This document shows, piece by piece, positions 34,969 through 44,638 of a stretch of DNA of 64,000 nt. How positions within the stretch are numbered: the first letter of the stretch is position 1; every line of letters begins with the position of its first letter. The notes below the pieces were generated by a model, which was given only the letters and a program-made list of their open reading frames with translations, had not been told where the DNA came from and made no database searches. Source of the stretch: Sporosalibacterium faouarense (lineage in GTDB: Bacteria > Bacillota > Clostridia > Tissierellales > VENL01). The stretch lies in assembly GCF_016765695.1 (NCBI RefSeq), contig NZ_JAETGO010000023.1, positions 31,257 to 95,256 of the forward strand. Reading direction: 5' to 3'. The translations under genes were made by a program, and so were the position numbers.

Positions 34969-36537
34969 ATGTCAGTTGAACTAATTAGAGACTTGCTTAA
35001 GATAGACCAAGTCGTTGGAAAAGACCAAATAGAAGCACTAGTAGAAGGTGAAATACGTTTACCAGAGAACAAACCGAGTATTAATAAAATACTAACAATA
35101 GATGGGGATGCAGAAGTAACAGATATCAATATATCCCAAGATAAAGTTAAAGTTAATGGTGTTGTAAAGTTCAAAGTTCTTTATAGCGCTAATGATGAAA
35201 AACAACCTATACATAGCTTAGATGCCAGTACTGAGTTTAGTGAGGAAATAGAAATAGAAGGTGCAACAGAAGAGATGATAGCAGATATTAAATCTAATAT
35301 CGAACATATCGACTTTAGGCTAATAGATGAGTCTAGAGTATCTGTAAAGACTGTAATGGAAATAGAAGGGAAGGTACAATCAGATAATAACATTGACATA
35401 ATTAAAGAGGTGACAGGAGCTCAAGGCTTACAAGTACTTAAAGAAAAAATTAAGTATAATGATATAGTAGGTACAAACAAGTCTTCCACAATAATTAAGG
35501 AAGCTTTTGAGTTAGAAGAAGGAATGCCTGATATATTAGATATACTTAGAGTTGATGTTAAATCTTACGAAAAGGAAATTAAGGTGGTAGATGATAAGGT
35601 TATTGTTGCGGGGGTCGTAGAAGCATCAATAATGTATTTTGGAGATGATGAAGAAAATCAGATTAATTATTTAAGCCATGAAATACCATTTACCCATTTT
35701 GTAGAAATATCTGGTGCAGTAAAGGATATGGATTGTAATCTTAAACTTCAAGCAGCAGATTCTTACTTTGATACAAAAGAGGATATTAACGGAAATATTA
35801 GAATAGTTGACCTAGAGTCTATAGTTAAAATTGATGCAAAAGTATTTGAGCAAAGAGAAAAAGAAGTAACAGTTGATACTTATTCTACTAGTAAAAAGTT
35901 TAATGTGGTGAAGCAAGAAGTAGATATTACTGAAAATATTGATAGAGCTGAAATTAAAGAAATAGTTAAGGGAAAAGTAGGAATAAGAGATAATGACTCC
36001 ATTAAGAATATCTATAATTTGAATGCTAAACCTATAATAACTGACTATAGAATGGTAGAAGGAAAGGTAATAATTGAAGGATTATTGAATGTAAATTCTT
36101 TATATCTATCTGGAGCAACTGAAGAAATTACAAATGTTAGTGAAGAAATACCTTATAAATTCTATGTAGATATAGAGGGAATAGATGAAGGTGTAGAGCT
36201 TGACATACAAAATGCACTGGAAAACTTGAATTATAATAAAAAAGGCGATGGAGAAATTGAAATTGAAGCAGATGTTAAGACGCTAGTTTCAATCAATAGA
36301 ATTAAAAAGTTTAATATTGTTACTCAAGCTGAAGAGTTAGAAGAAGATATAGATAAGAAGACAAGACCAAGTATAATTATTTACGTTGTACAAAAAGAAG
36401 ACTCCCTTTGGGATATTGCTAAGAGATACAATACAACTGTAGAAGAAATTATTGAAACCAATGATATAGCTTCTCCTGATAATATTATGCCAGGTGAGAA
36501 GATAATCATTGAGAAAAATATAGAGTTCGAACTATAA
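34969..36537 (+). CDS. SPOCS (DUF3794) plus LysM spore coat-type protein
   Basis: A 522-residue soluble protein with three repeated SPOCS/DUF3794 domains (about 15-135, 165-290 and 320-440) and a C-terminal LysM domain (473-517: YVVQKEDSLWDIAKRYN, PGEKIIIE). Proteins of this build are found only in spore-forming Firmicutes and are linked to the coat. The LysM part should bind cortex peptidoglycan while the SPOCS domains assemble with other coat proteins. It lacks a signal peptide, as is usual for mother-cell coat proteins. A terminator follows directly. Confidence 0.88.
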   Translation: MSVELIRDLLKIDQVVGKDQIEALVEGEIRLPENKPSINKILTIDGDAEVTDINISQDKVKVNGVVKFKVLYSANDEKQPIHSLDASTEFSEEIEIEGATEEMIADIKSNIEHIDFRLIDESRVSVKTVMEIEGKVQSDNNIDIIKEVTGAQGLQVLKEKIKYNDIVGTNKSSTIIKEAFELEEGMPDILDILRVDVKSYEKEIKVVDDKVIVAGVVEASIMYFGDDEENQINYLSHEIPFTHFVEISGAVKDMDCNLKLQAADSYFDTKEDINGNIRIVDLESIVKIDAKVFEQREKEVTVDTYSTSKKFNVVKQEVDITENIDRAEIKEIVKGKVGIRDNDSIKNIYNLNAKPIITDYRMVEGKVIIEGLLNVNSLYLSGATEEITNVSEEIPYKFYVDIEGIDEGVELDIQNALENLNYNKKGDGEIEIEADVKTLVSINRIKKFNIVTQAEELEEDIDKKTRPSIIIYVVQKEDSLWDIAKRYNTTVEEIIETNDIASPDNIMPGEKIIIEKNIEFEL

Positions 36538-36546
36538 GAATAATTA

Positions 36547-36580
36547 GGCATCTTGCAGCTATGCAAGATGTCTTTTTTTA
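36547..36580 (+). terminator. Intrinsic terminator
   Basis: CATCTTGCA pairs with TGCAAGATG around GCTA, followed by TCTTTTTTT. Confidence 0.9.
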
Positions 36581-36643
36581 GCTAATAAAAAATTAATTAA
36601 TAGAAGCATATGGTATAATATGGTATGGAAAGGAGGGTGAAAT

Positions 36644-36946
36644 ATGAAGAACAAATCAAGAGATATCTGGAAGTTTAGGAATATAGCTATGATATTTCTA
36701 TATATATCCCTACCATTAAATTTATTAGCAACAATTTTATTTGGACTACCGACAAAATTACGATTAATATTTATTATTATTGGTACCAGCTCATTATTTA
36801 TATTTATTGCTATGACTTTGATACTTTGGAGATGCCCTAGATGTAAAAAAGTACTACCAATGAAAGTCTATAATACTTTAGATTTAGTTCACTGTCCCAA
36901 TTGTGGGAAAAATCTCAAGAATGAGGAATATGATAATAATTGGTAG
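36644..36946 (+). CDS. Small membrane protein with zinc ribbon
   Basis: A 100-residue protein with two membrane helices (13-33 and 43-62) followed by a cytoplasmic zinc ribbon formed by CPRCKK and CPNCGK. I do not know a named family. It starts at an ATG after GGAGGG and lies alone between two terminated or unlinked genes. Confidence 0.7.
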   Translation: MKNKSRDIWKFRNIAMIFLYISLPLNLLATILFGLPTKLRLIFIIIGTSSLFIFIAMTLILWRCPRCKKVLPMKVYNTLDLVHCPNCGKNLKNEEYDNNW

Positions 36947-37102
36947 TAAGCATAAGCATCTTAAAATAATATTTATATCCTATTTACTTTACATATTTTG
37001 TTGTTTAAGGAACTTAAGAGTTGCATGTTAGAAATTTATATAATGTTAATTTAAATTTTTTATAAACAAATAATAGATATAGTAAAGAAAGAAGGGAAAT
37101 TA

Positions 37103-38191
37103 GTGAAAAGTAAAAGTATAGAATTGAAGGCCTTAAGAACCATTCTTATTACATATATTCTTCTGTGCATTATAATTGCTGGACTGAACTATGGATATGC
37201 CAGTCAAGCATCAGAGGAGACTGCTAAGTTTATTAGATGGTTCTGGCATTTCTATGAAAACTGGGTCAAAACTCTTTTTATAATAATATGTAGCTTTCTT
37301 ACACTAAGGATAGTCGGGTCTTCTGAAACAACTACCATGAGAAAAAGAAATTTGATTGGATTTACTGTAGCAGCATTAGTTGTACATATATTTGGACCAT
37401 TGATATTAAATAATTTTGAACTATACTTTTTTACAATGCCCCTTCCATGGACTACTACTTCTTTACAATTATTATATGAAAATTCATCCTTTTACCTTAG
37501 TCGCTTTCCTATATGGGGGTTAACAGGAATAACATCTGCATTGATATTCTATATTTGCTATAGTATTATCGTTATATTAGGAACATTATTATTGGGAAGA
37601 CGTTGGCAATGTTCTACATTATGTCTTTTTAATGGTTTTGCAGCAGAAGTATTTGACCCTGCGATCCCTATAACTGGCAAGAAAAGAAAAATAAAGCCAA
37701 GAAATTTAAAGCTTTTATCTATGATGCGATGGGTTTTCCTTATAATTGCAATTATATTTACTGCTTACTGGGTGATGTTTTTGTTAGGCGTACAATTACC
37801 AGGGAATATACACGTAATTAGCAAAGTTGAAAATTACAAATATCTAGTAGGAGAGTTATTTATGGCTATGTTCTTCTGGGTTGCTTTTATTGGAAGAGGA
37901 TATTGCTACTATTGTCCATTAGGAACAGTATTGAGCTTCATTGGTAGAGCTGCCGATCAAAAGATAGTCACAAATAATACAAAATGTATTCAATGTAATA
38001 AATGCAACTTAGCTTGCCCTATGTCAATTGAGATAAAAGGGAAAGCTAGAGACGGTGAAGTAGTGAAAGATAATAAATGTGTTGGGTGTGCCCATTGTGT
38101 AGATGCTTGTCCTACTAAAACACTAGCCTATTCAACTAAATTTTTAGATAAAGTATCTAGAAATAAGAAAAAAGACAAGGCATTAAGCTAA
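37103..38191 (+). CDS. NapH/polyferredoxin-type 4Fe-4S membrane protein
   Basis: A 362-residue protein with about five membrane segments and two C-terminal 4Fe-4S clusters. A GRGYCYYCPLG site of the NapH/CcoG type lies at about 273-283, followed by CIQCNKCNLACP and CVGCAHCVDACP, each binding one cluster. Such proteins move electrons across or at the membrane from ferredoxin or quinol to a partner. The C-terminal tail is basic. GTG start after AAGGGAAATTA. It is not near an obvious partner; possibilities are reduction of metals or protein thiols. Confidence 0.82.
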   Translation: MKSKSIELKALRTILITYILLCIIIAGLNYGYASQASEETAKFIRWFWHFYENWVKTLFIIICSFLTLRIVGSSETTTMRKRNLIGFTVAALVVHIFGPLILNNFELYFFTMPLPWTTTSLQLLYENSSFYLSRFPIWGLTGITSALIFYICYSIIVILGTLLLGRRWQCSTLCLFNGFAAEVFDPAIPITGKKRKIKPRNLKLLSMMRWVFLIIAIIFTAYWVMFLLGVQLPGNIHVISKVENYKYLVGELFMAMFFWVAFIGRGYCYYCPLGTVLSFIGRAADQKIVTNNTKCIQCNKCNLACPMSIEIKGKARDGEVVKDNKCVGCAHCVDACPTKTLAYSTKFLDKVSRNKKKDKALS

Positions 38192-38460
38192 GTCATAGAG
38201 AAAGAAGTGGGAAAGAACATATAAAAATGACTTTAAAACTAAATCTGGAAAGTTCTTAAATATTGATTATATAAATTTGTCGATATATTGGCAAAAATAT
38301 TATAATATATTTTTACAGCTTTCTACTATATATATCATATAAATATATCCAATTCAAAGTGGTAAAATCATTGATATGTATAGTTTCTTCATAAAAGCAA
38401 GATAACAATGGATATATTCTGTAACAAATTATGTAATTGAGCAGAACAGGAGATGAGGAT

Positions 38461-39315
38461 ATGAATAAAATAGCAATTGATGCATATGGAAAAATAAATC
38501 TTTCTTTAGATGTATTGAGACGAAGAGAAGATGGATATCATGACTTAAGAATGATAATGCAACAGATAGATTTAAAAGATACAGTAATGATAGAAAATAT
38601 AGATGAAGATAAGGTGATAATAGAGTCAAATAATATCCATGTACCTACGGATTCATCCAATCTCGTTTATAAAGCTTGGAAACTAATATGTGAAAAATAT
38701 AATATTAAAAAAGGAATAAAGATATATATTAAAAAAAATATTCCTATAGCAGCTGGACTAGCTGGTGGAAGCTCAAATGCAGCAGCAGTTTTAAAGGGTC
38801 TTAACATTCTTTGGGATCTCAGGCTTACTCAAGGAGAATTGATGAGTTTGGGGCTAAAGATAGGAGCAGATGTACCCTATTGTATAATGGGTGGAACTGC
38901 TTTAGCGGAAGGAGTAGGAGAGAAGCTAACAGCACTTTCTAGCTTTAAAGACAGACATATATTATTAGCAAACCCAGGAGTTGCTGTGTCTACAGCTTAC
39001 GTATATAATAATCTTGATTTATCAAATGCTGAAGAACGACCAAAAACAAATGAGTTAATTAAAGCAATTGAAGCAGATAACTTGATGTTTGTAGCCAATA
39101 ATTTAGTAAACCTTTTGGAAACAGTAACAATAAAAAGATACCCAATAATTGCTGATATAAAGCAAAAAATGATTGAAAAGGGTGCTCTAGGAAGTATTAT
39201 GAGTGGAAGTGGTCCCACGGTCTTTGGAATTTTTGATAATAAAGAAGTCATGCAGAAATGCAAAAAAGAATTAGAAAAATCAATTGATATAGTAATTGTA
39301 ACTAAGACCTGTTAA
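38461..39315 (+). CDS. ispE: 4-diphosphocytidyl-2-C-methyl-D-erythritol kinase
   Basis: A 284-residue GHMP-family kinase that phosphorylates CDP-methylerythritol in the MEP isoprenoid pathway. It shows KINLSLDV, the ATP loop PIAAGLAGGSSNAAA, and the C-terminal GSGPTVFGIF. It begins at the ATG at 38461; the eight codons ahead (from 38437) carry the ribosome site. A terminator follows. The gene stands alone, as is common in Clostridia. Confidence 0.95.
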   Translation: MNKIAIDAYGKINLSLDVLRRREDGYHDLRMIMQQIDLKDTVMIENIDEDKVIIESNNIHVPTDSSNLVYKAWKLICEKYNIKKGIKIYIKKNIPIAAGLAGGSSNAAAVLKGLNILWDLRLTQGELMSLGLKIGADVPYCIMGGTALAEGVGEKLTALSSFKDRHILLANPGVAVSTAYVYNNLDLSNAEERPKTNELIKAIEADNLMFVANNLVNLLETVTIKRYPIIADIKQKMIEKGALGSIMSGSGPTVFGIFDNKEVMQKCKKELEKSIDIVIVTKTC

Positions 39316-39350
39316 AGAGCCTTGATAGTAGCCTATCAAAGGCTCTTTTA
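39314..39350 (+). terminator. Intrinsic terminator after ispE
   Basis: AAAGAGCCTTGATAG pairs with CTATCAAAGGCTCTTT (one bulged base), followed by TTAT. Confidence 0.8.
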
Positions 39351-39510
39351 TCGTATTATCAAGAAGTTCTTTACTTCTCTAAGTGAGGGAGGGTCTAAGG
39401 AAGAAGGACTAACACTGATATAAATAAAATAACTATACTGTATAATATTGCTACTTCTTGCAAATATTATATACAAGTATTTATCTATCAATTTGATAGG
39501 AGTGTTGTTA

Positions 39511-39726
39511 GTGAAGATAATTTCACCATTTATAACTGAATTAAAGAGCGTACTAAATTTATATTTTATTTTTATAGTGATAGCTATTGGGCTATTTACT
39601 TTTTTTGTAGATGGAAAAAAATTAAGTAAAAATAAACTTAAAAAGGATTCAAAAATAGCAAAAATCATTGGACTAATATATATGATTGGAGGTCCTTTGA
39701 TATTTATTATAGTTAAGCTAGTTTAA
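39511..39726 (+). CDS. Small membrane protein, CLC_0170-like
   Basis: A 71-residue protein with two membrane helices (about 12-32 and 48-68) and a Lys-rich loop between. Size and pattern (FVDGKKL, SKIAKIIGLIY) resemble short membrane proteins named CLC_0170 in Clostridia, some near germination genes; this is a tentative match. GTG 39511 follows TAGGAG. It ends 22 bases before gerA, so it is probably part of the operon. Confidence 0.6.
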   Translation: MKIISPFITELKSVLNLYFIFIVIAIGLFTFFVDGKKLSKNKLKKDSKIAKIIGLIYMIGGPLIFIIVKLV

Positions 39727-39748
39727 TTAGGGAAGGGGAAGCCTATTT

Positions 39749-41284
39749 ATGATTATTTCAACTAATATAAATAGAAATCTAGAAATAATAAAAAAAGAGT
39801 TAGTGGACTGTGATGATATAGTATATAGACCTATTAAAGTTGGACAGAAGCAAAACTTCAATATGGCATTTATATATGTAGATGGACTTATTGATAAAGA
39901 ATTAATCAGTGAGTTTGGACTTGAACCATTACTGCTAGATGCAAGAGAAAACAAGCCTAATCCTCAAAACATCAAAGATAATCTATTAGAACTTGTAGAG
40001 AAAGGGAATATTGCAGTAAGTGAAGTTAAAGAATTAAAAACTATAGAAGAAGCTCTTGAAAATCTGCTTATAGGAGAAACTTTACTACTTATTGATGGAT
40101 ATAATAAGATATTGATGCTATCTTCCAGGGGATGGCCAATGAGGGGTATTACTGAACCTCAGATAGAAACAGTGGTAAGAGGACCAAGAGATGGCTTTAA
40201 TGAAACTGTAAAAGTAAATGCAACATTAGTTAGAAGAAGGATTAGAGACACTAAATTAAAGGCTAAGTACATAAAGATAGGAACACGCTCTAAAACTGAT
40301 GTTGTAGTTATGTATATGGAGGATATTGTAAATAAAAAGCTTATAGATGAGGTGATGAAGAGATTAAAGGGTATTACTGTTGATGCAATTATAGGTAGTG
40401 GACAGATACAACATGCTATTGCTGGGAATAGCTACTCACCTTTTCCAGAAGCTCAGTATACAGAGAGGCCTGATGTGGTGGCAGCTGCATTATATGAAGG
40501 TAGAATAGGAATATTAGTGGATAATACTCCATTTTCTTTAATAGTGCCTGCAACTATTACTACATTACTTCAATCAGCCGAGGATTATTATGGAAGTTGG
40601 TATATATCTTCGTTAGTTAGAATTGTAAGGTTCTTTGCAATTTTTTTATGCCTATTATTTCCAGCCTTATACATAGCTATGACTTCCTATCATCCAGGTA
40701 TGCTACCAACCCAACTAGCAATCTATGTAGCTGCCACCCGTGATACCGTGCCATTTCCTGCTTTTATTGAGGCTTTTATAATGGAGGGTACCATAGAGCT
40801 ATTAAGGGAGTCTGGTTCTAGATTGGCTGGGCCAATAGGTACCACTATAGGTATAGTTGGTGGTCTTGTAATTGGTCAAGCAGCTGTTGAAGCCGGTATA
40901 GTAAGTCCATTAATGGTAATAATTGTTGCTGTTACAACTATAGCCTCCTTTGCAATACCAAATTATGGATTAGCATCGGGTTTTAGGGTTTTAAGATTTG
41001 GTATGATGGCTTTTGCAGCTTTTTCTGGGTTATATGGAATTATGTTAGGATTGCTTTTACTGGCGACCCATTTAGTACAGCTTAACAGTTTTGGAATACC
41101 ATATCTTTCACCATTAACTAATATTGGTAATAATTTAAGGGATTTAAAAGACACACTTATAAGATTCCCTTTGCAGACAATGAAAAAAAGACCTTATTTT
41201 ACTCAAACTATAGATGAAACTAGAATGCCTGGAGCTCGAAATCAAGGTAAAAAAGGTGATAATTCTAAAGATAAGAAGAAGTAG
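39749..41284 (+). CDS. gerAA: Spore germination receptor A subunit (GerA family)
   Basis: A 511-residue GerA-family protein with a cytoplasmic N-terminal domain (1-270) and five or so membrane helices toward the C-terminus, ending in a charged Lys-rich tail. SGQIQHAIAGNSYSPFPEAQ and ERPDVVAAALYEGRIGILVD are the family's conserved blocks. With the B and C subunits it forms a germinant receptor in the inner spore membrane. It heads a gerA-B-C operon with tight spacing. Confidence 0.95.
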   Translation: MIISTNINRNLEIIKKELVDCDDIVYRPIKVGQKQNFNMAFIYVDGLIDKELISEFGLEPLLLDARENKPNPQNIKDNLLELVEKGNIAVSEVKELKTIEEALENLLIGETLLLIDGYNKILMLSSRGWPMRGITEPQIETVVRGPRDGFNETVKVNATLVRRRIRDTKLKAKYIKIGTRSKTDVVVMYMEDIVNKKLIDEVMKRLKGITVDAIIGSGQIQHAIAGNSYSPFPEAQYTERPDVVAAALYEGRIGILVDNTPFSLIVPATITTLLQSAEDYYGSWYISSLVRIVRFFAIFLCLLFPALYIAMTSYHPGMLPTQLAIYVAATRDTVPFPAFIEAFIMEGTIELLRESGSRLAGPIGTTIGIVGGLVIGQAAVEAGIVSPLMVIIVAVTTIASFAIPNYGLASGFRVLRFGMMAFAAFSGLYGIMLGLLLLATHLVQLNSFGIPYLSPLTNIGNNLRDLKDTLIRFPLQTMKKRPYFTQTIDETRMPGARNQGKKGDNSKDKKK

Positions 41285-41299
41285 TAAGAGGGTGATACT

Positions 41300-42412
41300 A
41301 TGATGAAAATAGATAATAAAATAACCAGTGGTCAGTTAATGGCCATAATAGTCAATACGATAATTGGGGTAGGAATATTATCTCTGCCTAGAGATCTGGT
41401 AGAAGCATTAAAAACTGATGGATGGATATTAGTTTTAATTAGTGGATTACTGGCAATTGGTTCAGTTACCTTGATTACCATACTAGTTATGAAATACCCT
41501 GGTAAGACGGTAACAGAATTTGGAAGAAATTTAATAACAACACCAATTTCAGATTTTTGTTCAATCCTTTTTCTTATATATCTGCTTATATTCTCAGCTT
41601 TTGTGGTTAGGATATTTGGTGAGATAGTAAAGATGTATCTACTTAGGAATACTCCTATAGAGTTTATAATAATTACTATGCTAATAACAGTAGCTTATAT
41701 AGCTAGGGCTGGAATAGAAGCTATCGGGAAATTTTGTGTTTTAGTACTTCCAATAGTAGTAATACCTATATTTTTTATGGGATTTGTATTACTTCCAGAG
41801 TTAGATTTTAGTAATTTACTTCCTGTATTTAAATTTAAAATAACTGATTTACTAAAAGGAATACCTAGTACTGTTTTTAGTTTTGCAGGATTTGAGGTTA
41901 TACTTTTATTTAATGCATTTGTAGAAAGACCTAAAAAAACACTAAAATACAATTTAATTGGCATGGTATTAATCATATTTGTTTATTTATTTGTTTTTTT
42001 AATAAGTGTTATGGTATTTGGAGTTATTGAGACAACACATCTAATATGGCCATCAATGTCATTAATGGAGGTTATTCAATTTCCAGGAGCTTTTTTAGAA
42101 AATGTTCAAGGTGTAGTAATGGCTCAATGGGTAGTACTTGTTTTTTCAACATTAGCACCTTTAATATATGGAAGTGCATTGATATTTGATAAATTATTTA
42201 GAGGAAATGAACATAAATATTATGTTTTCCCCCTAATGCCTATTATATTTGTGTTAGCTCTAGTTCCAGATAATATAGCAACGGCTTATGACTATATAGG
42301 AAAATCAACTAATATACTAGGTACATTTGTAATACTTGTTTTACCATTGCTATTGCTCGTAGTCTCCCTATTTAAAAAGAATAACAAGAAGGGAGCTGTT
42401 AAAAATGGATAA
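41300..42412 (+). CDS. gerAB: Spore germination receptor B subunit (GerAB/permease)
   Basis: A 370-residue transporter-like protein of the spore germination permease family with ten membrane helices. TSGQLMAIIVNTIIGVGILS at the start and GFEVILLFNAF in the middle are typical. It is the part of the receptor that binds the germinant. It overlaps the C subunit gene by eight bases. Confidence 0.95.
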   Translation: MMKIDNKITSGQLMAIIVNTIIGVGILSLPRDLVEALKTDGWILVLISGLLAIGSVTLITILVMKYPGKTVTEFGRNLITTPISDFCSILFLIYLLIFSAFVVRIFGEIVKMYLLRNTPIEFIIITMLITVAYIARAGIEAIGKFCVLVLPIVVIPIFFMGFVLLPELDFSNLLPVFKFKITDLLKGIPSTVFSFAGFEVILLFNAFVERPKKTLKYNLIGMVLIIFVYLFVFLISVMVFGVIETTHLIWPSMSLMEVIQFPGAFLENVQGVVMAQWVVLVFSTLAPLIYGSALIFDKLFRGNEHKYYVFPLMPIIFVLALVPDNIATAYDYIGKSTNILGTFVILVLPLLLLVVSLFKKNNKKGAVKNG

Positions 42413-43580
42413 AAAGGTAAGACTTTGCATCTTATTAATTATGTTTTTGGTAACTTCTACACTTCCAGGCTGTTGGGATAAAGTGGAGATAAATGAAAGA
42501 GCATTTATAACTGCTGTAGGAATTGACGTATATCAACCAAGCAAAGATGAAGAAAAAGTAAAAGGTGAGCTTGGGATGGAGGCAAAAGATAAATATACAA
42601 TAACCTATGTATTTCCAAATATTGAAGCGGTAGGTAAAGGCGGACAAGGACAACCAAGATTTATTGTTGCAAGTGTAGGAATGACCCCTTATGAAACCAC
42701 TAGGGGGCTAAGAACCAGACTACATCAAGTTTTATTTTTTCAGCATATGAAAGTATTGGTAATTGGAGAAGATGTAGCAAAGGATAGTACCATGCTAAAG
42801 GAAATGTTAGATAGCGTAGAAAGAAATAATGAGATAAATAGGAAGGTAAATGTTCTTGTTGCCAAAGGCAAAGCAGAAGATATATTAAATGTTCAATCCC
42901 AATTTGAACCTGATATTGGGTTATATATATCAAGTATATCAGAAGCTTCAGAGGGAAGTGCTAGATTTAATCCTTTACCTCTAGGAGAGCTTCTAAAAAG
43001 TCTTCATGGAAATAAAAGAACTCTTATGCCAAGGGTTGTACCTGGAAAGAACGATTTAAAGGTGGCAGGATCAGCAGTAATAAAGAACTACCAGCTAATA
43101 GGTTGGCTTGGGGAGCTTGAAAATAGAGGTGCTATGTTTTTAAAGAATAAAGTAAAGGCAGATACAGTTGTTGTTATAGATTACGATAATAAAGTTGTTA
43201 TTCCCTATGTCATAACAGAAAGTGAAACGAAACAAACTGGAACTATTGAAGACGGAAAAATTAAGCTTAAATATGATATTAAAATGGAGGGAGATCTCAG
43301 TCAATACAAAATGGATACCTCTGAAGATGTAATGGATGATAAGTTTTTAAGAGGGGTAGAGAAGCAAGTTGAAGAGGCTGTCAAAATGCAGCTTGACAAT
43401 ACAGTAAAGAAGATTCAAAAAGAATTTAAGGTAGATGTCATAGATGCAGGAGAATACTTTAGCAAATATAAACCACATATTTGGAATACAGTTAAAGATG
43501 ATTGGGAAAATATTTTTCCAGATATTGAAATTGAAGTAACGGTAGACTCGAAGATAAGAAGAATAGGTCTAATTAAATAA
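42405..43580 (+). CDS. gerAC: Spore germination receptor C lipoprotein (GerAC)
   Basis: A 391-residue lipoprotein of the Ger(x)C family. The signal ends in the lipobox LPGC, followed at once by WDKVEINERAFITAVGID, and the ITYVFPN and LHQVLFFQHMKVLVIGED blocks match. It sits on the outside of the inner spore membrane and completes the receptor. Confidence 0.95.
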   Translation: MDKKVRLCILLIMFLVTSTLPGCWDKVEINERAFITAVGIDVYQPSKDEEKVKGELGMEAKDKYTITYVFPNIEAVGKGGQGQPRFIVASVGMTPYETTRGLRTRLHQVLFFQHMKVLVIGEDVAKDSTMLKEMLDSVERNNEINRKVNVLVAKGKAEDILNVQSQFEPDIGLYISSISEASEGSARFNPLPLGELLKSLHGNKRTLMPRVVPGKNDLKVAGSAVIKNYQLIGWLGELENRGAMFLKNKVKADTVVVIDYDNKVVIPYVITESETKQTGTIEDGKIKLKYDIKMEGDLSQYKMDTSEDVMDDKFLRGVEKQVEEAVKMQLDNTVKKIQKEFKVDVIDAGEYFSKYKPHIWNTVKDDWENIFPDIEIEVTVDSKIRRIGLIK

Positions 43581-43585
43581 ATAAG

Positions 43586-43628
43586 TGAGGAAATTGCATA
43601 TTTAATTTGTAAATATGCAATTTCCTCA
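43586..43628. repeat. Perfect palindromic repeat, TGAGGAAATT family
   Basis: Arms of 18 bases (TGAGGAAATTGCATATTT at 43586-43603 and its inverse at 43611-43628) with a 7-base loop. No T run follows, so it is not a plain terminator. The same ends occur at 12464-12509, 13021-13095 and, degenerate, at 6990-7045. Confidence 0.65.
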
Positions 43629-43806
43629 AGTAACTAACTAGGGAAATTTTTAAAAAACAATTATTACTCTATAAAAATTATAGAAAATATGTTTAAAATT
43701 TACCTCTTCTGCTAATACTTAATGATAAAGAATAAAAAAGGTTAATCCGGTAGGACAAGCGTGGAATAAACTGGTAATAACAAATCATAAATTGAGGAGG
43801 TAAATC

Positions 43807-44487
43807 ATGCTATTAAGGAAAAAGAACAAGAGAGTATTTAAAGGTATTATATTAGTTATAGCAGTAATTTTATTGATAGGGGTAGTATCCTTAAGAGATG
43901 TCTATATAAATAGGGAAGAATATAGAGATAAATTAATACGATTTCATGTCATTGCTAATAGTGATTCTCCTCAAGATCAAGCATTAAAACTTGAGGTAAG
44001 AGATAAAGTTATTAATACAATGAATGAAAAGTTTGCAAAGTCAACTTCTTTAGATCAATCTAGAGAAATAATTAAAGATAACTTACAAGAGATACAGAGC
44101 ATAGCACAAAACGAAGTGAATGTTCAAGGAAGTAATTATGATGTCAATGTAGACTTTGGACAGCATAGCTTCCCTACTAAATCATATGGGAATTTTACTT
44201 TGCCAGCAGGAGAATATCAAGCTGTTGAGATAGTTATTGGAGAAGGAAAAGGAGCAAATTGGTGGTGTGTAATGTTTCCGCCTTTGTGTTTTATAGATAT
44301 TGAAAATGGGTTAACTGATAGAGATACGAAAGAAAAACTAAGAGATGTTTTAACAGAAGAAGAGTATAAGATGATAACTCAAGTTCAAGAGGAAGAAGAA
44401 GTTCCATTGAAATTAAAATTTAAAATAGTTGAAATCTTTGAAAAGAGTAAAATGACTTTTGCCAAAATGTTTGTAAGTAAAAAATAA
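43807..44487 (+). CDS. spoIIR: Stage II sporulation protein R
   Basis: A 226-residue secreted or membrane-anchored signal protein made in the forespore. It triggers processing of pro-sigma-E in the mother cell via SpoIIGA. The hydrophobic N-terminus (13-30), IRFHVIANSDSPQDQALKL, VDFGQHSFPTKSYGNF and GANWWCVMFPPLCF are the recognised conserved blocks. Start ATG after GAGGAGGTAA. Sigma-F control is expected but I could not pick a clear promoter. Confidence 0.94.
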   Translation: MLLRKKNKRVFKGIILVIAVILLIGVVSLRDVYINREEYRDKLIRFHVIANSDSPQDQALKLEVRDKVINTMNEKFAKSTSLDQSREIIKDNLQEIQSIAQNEVNVQGSNYDVNVDFGQHSFPTKSYGNFTLPAGEYQAVEIVIGEGKGANWWCVMFPPLCFIDIENGLTDRDTKEKLRDVLTEEEYKMITQVQEEEEVPLKLKFKIVEIFEKSKMTFAKMFVSKK

Positions 44488-44519
44488 TGATAAGGTAATA
44501 GAATAGTTAAAGGATAAAG

Positions 44520-44562
44520 AGATCCCTTAGTGGTTTATTTAATCATTGAGGGATTATTTTGT
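44520..44562 (+). terminator. Probable intrinsic terminator after spoIIR
   Basis: ATCCCTTAGTG pairs with CATTGAGGGAT (two G-T pairs), followed by TATTTTGT. Confidence 0.65.
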
Positions 44563-44638
44563 ATAAATATATAAATTCTTACAGAAAATAATTAAAGACT
44601 ATATTATTGCATTTACAAAACAGAAGGGAGGATATAAA

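Noticed and set aside
38279..38303. Second sigma-D or sigma-54 type promoter before ispE
   Set aside because: GTCGATAT has an 18-base gap to its TAAA box, and the TTGGCA word has no GC pair at the right distance.
39348..39668. ORF of 106 residues on the minus strand
   Set aside because: Antisense to the small membrane protein gene that leads into the ger operon; low complexity and no ribosome site.
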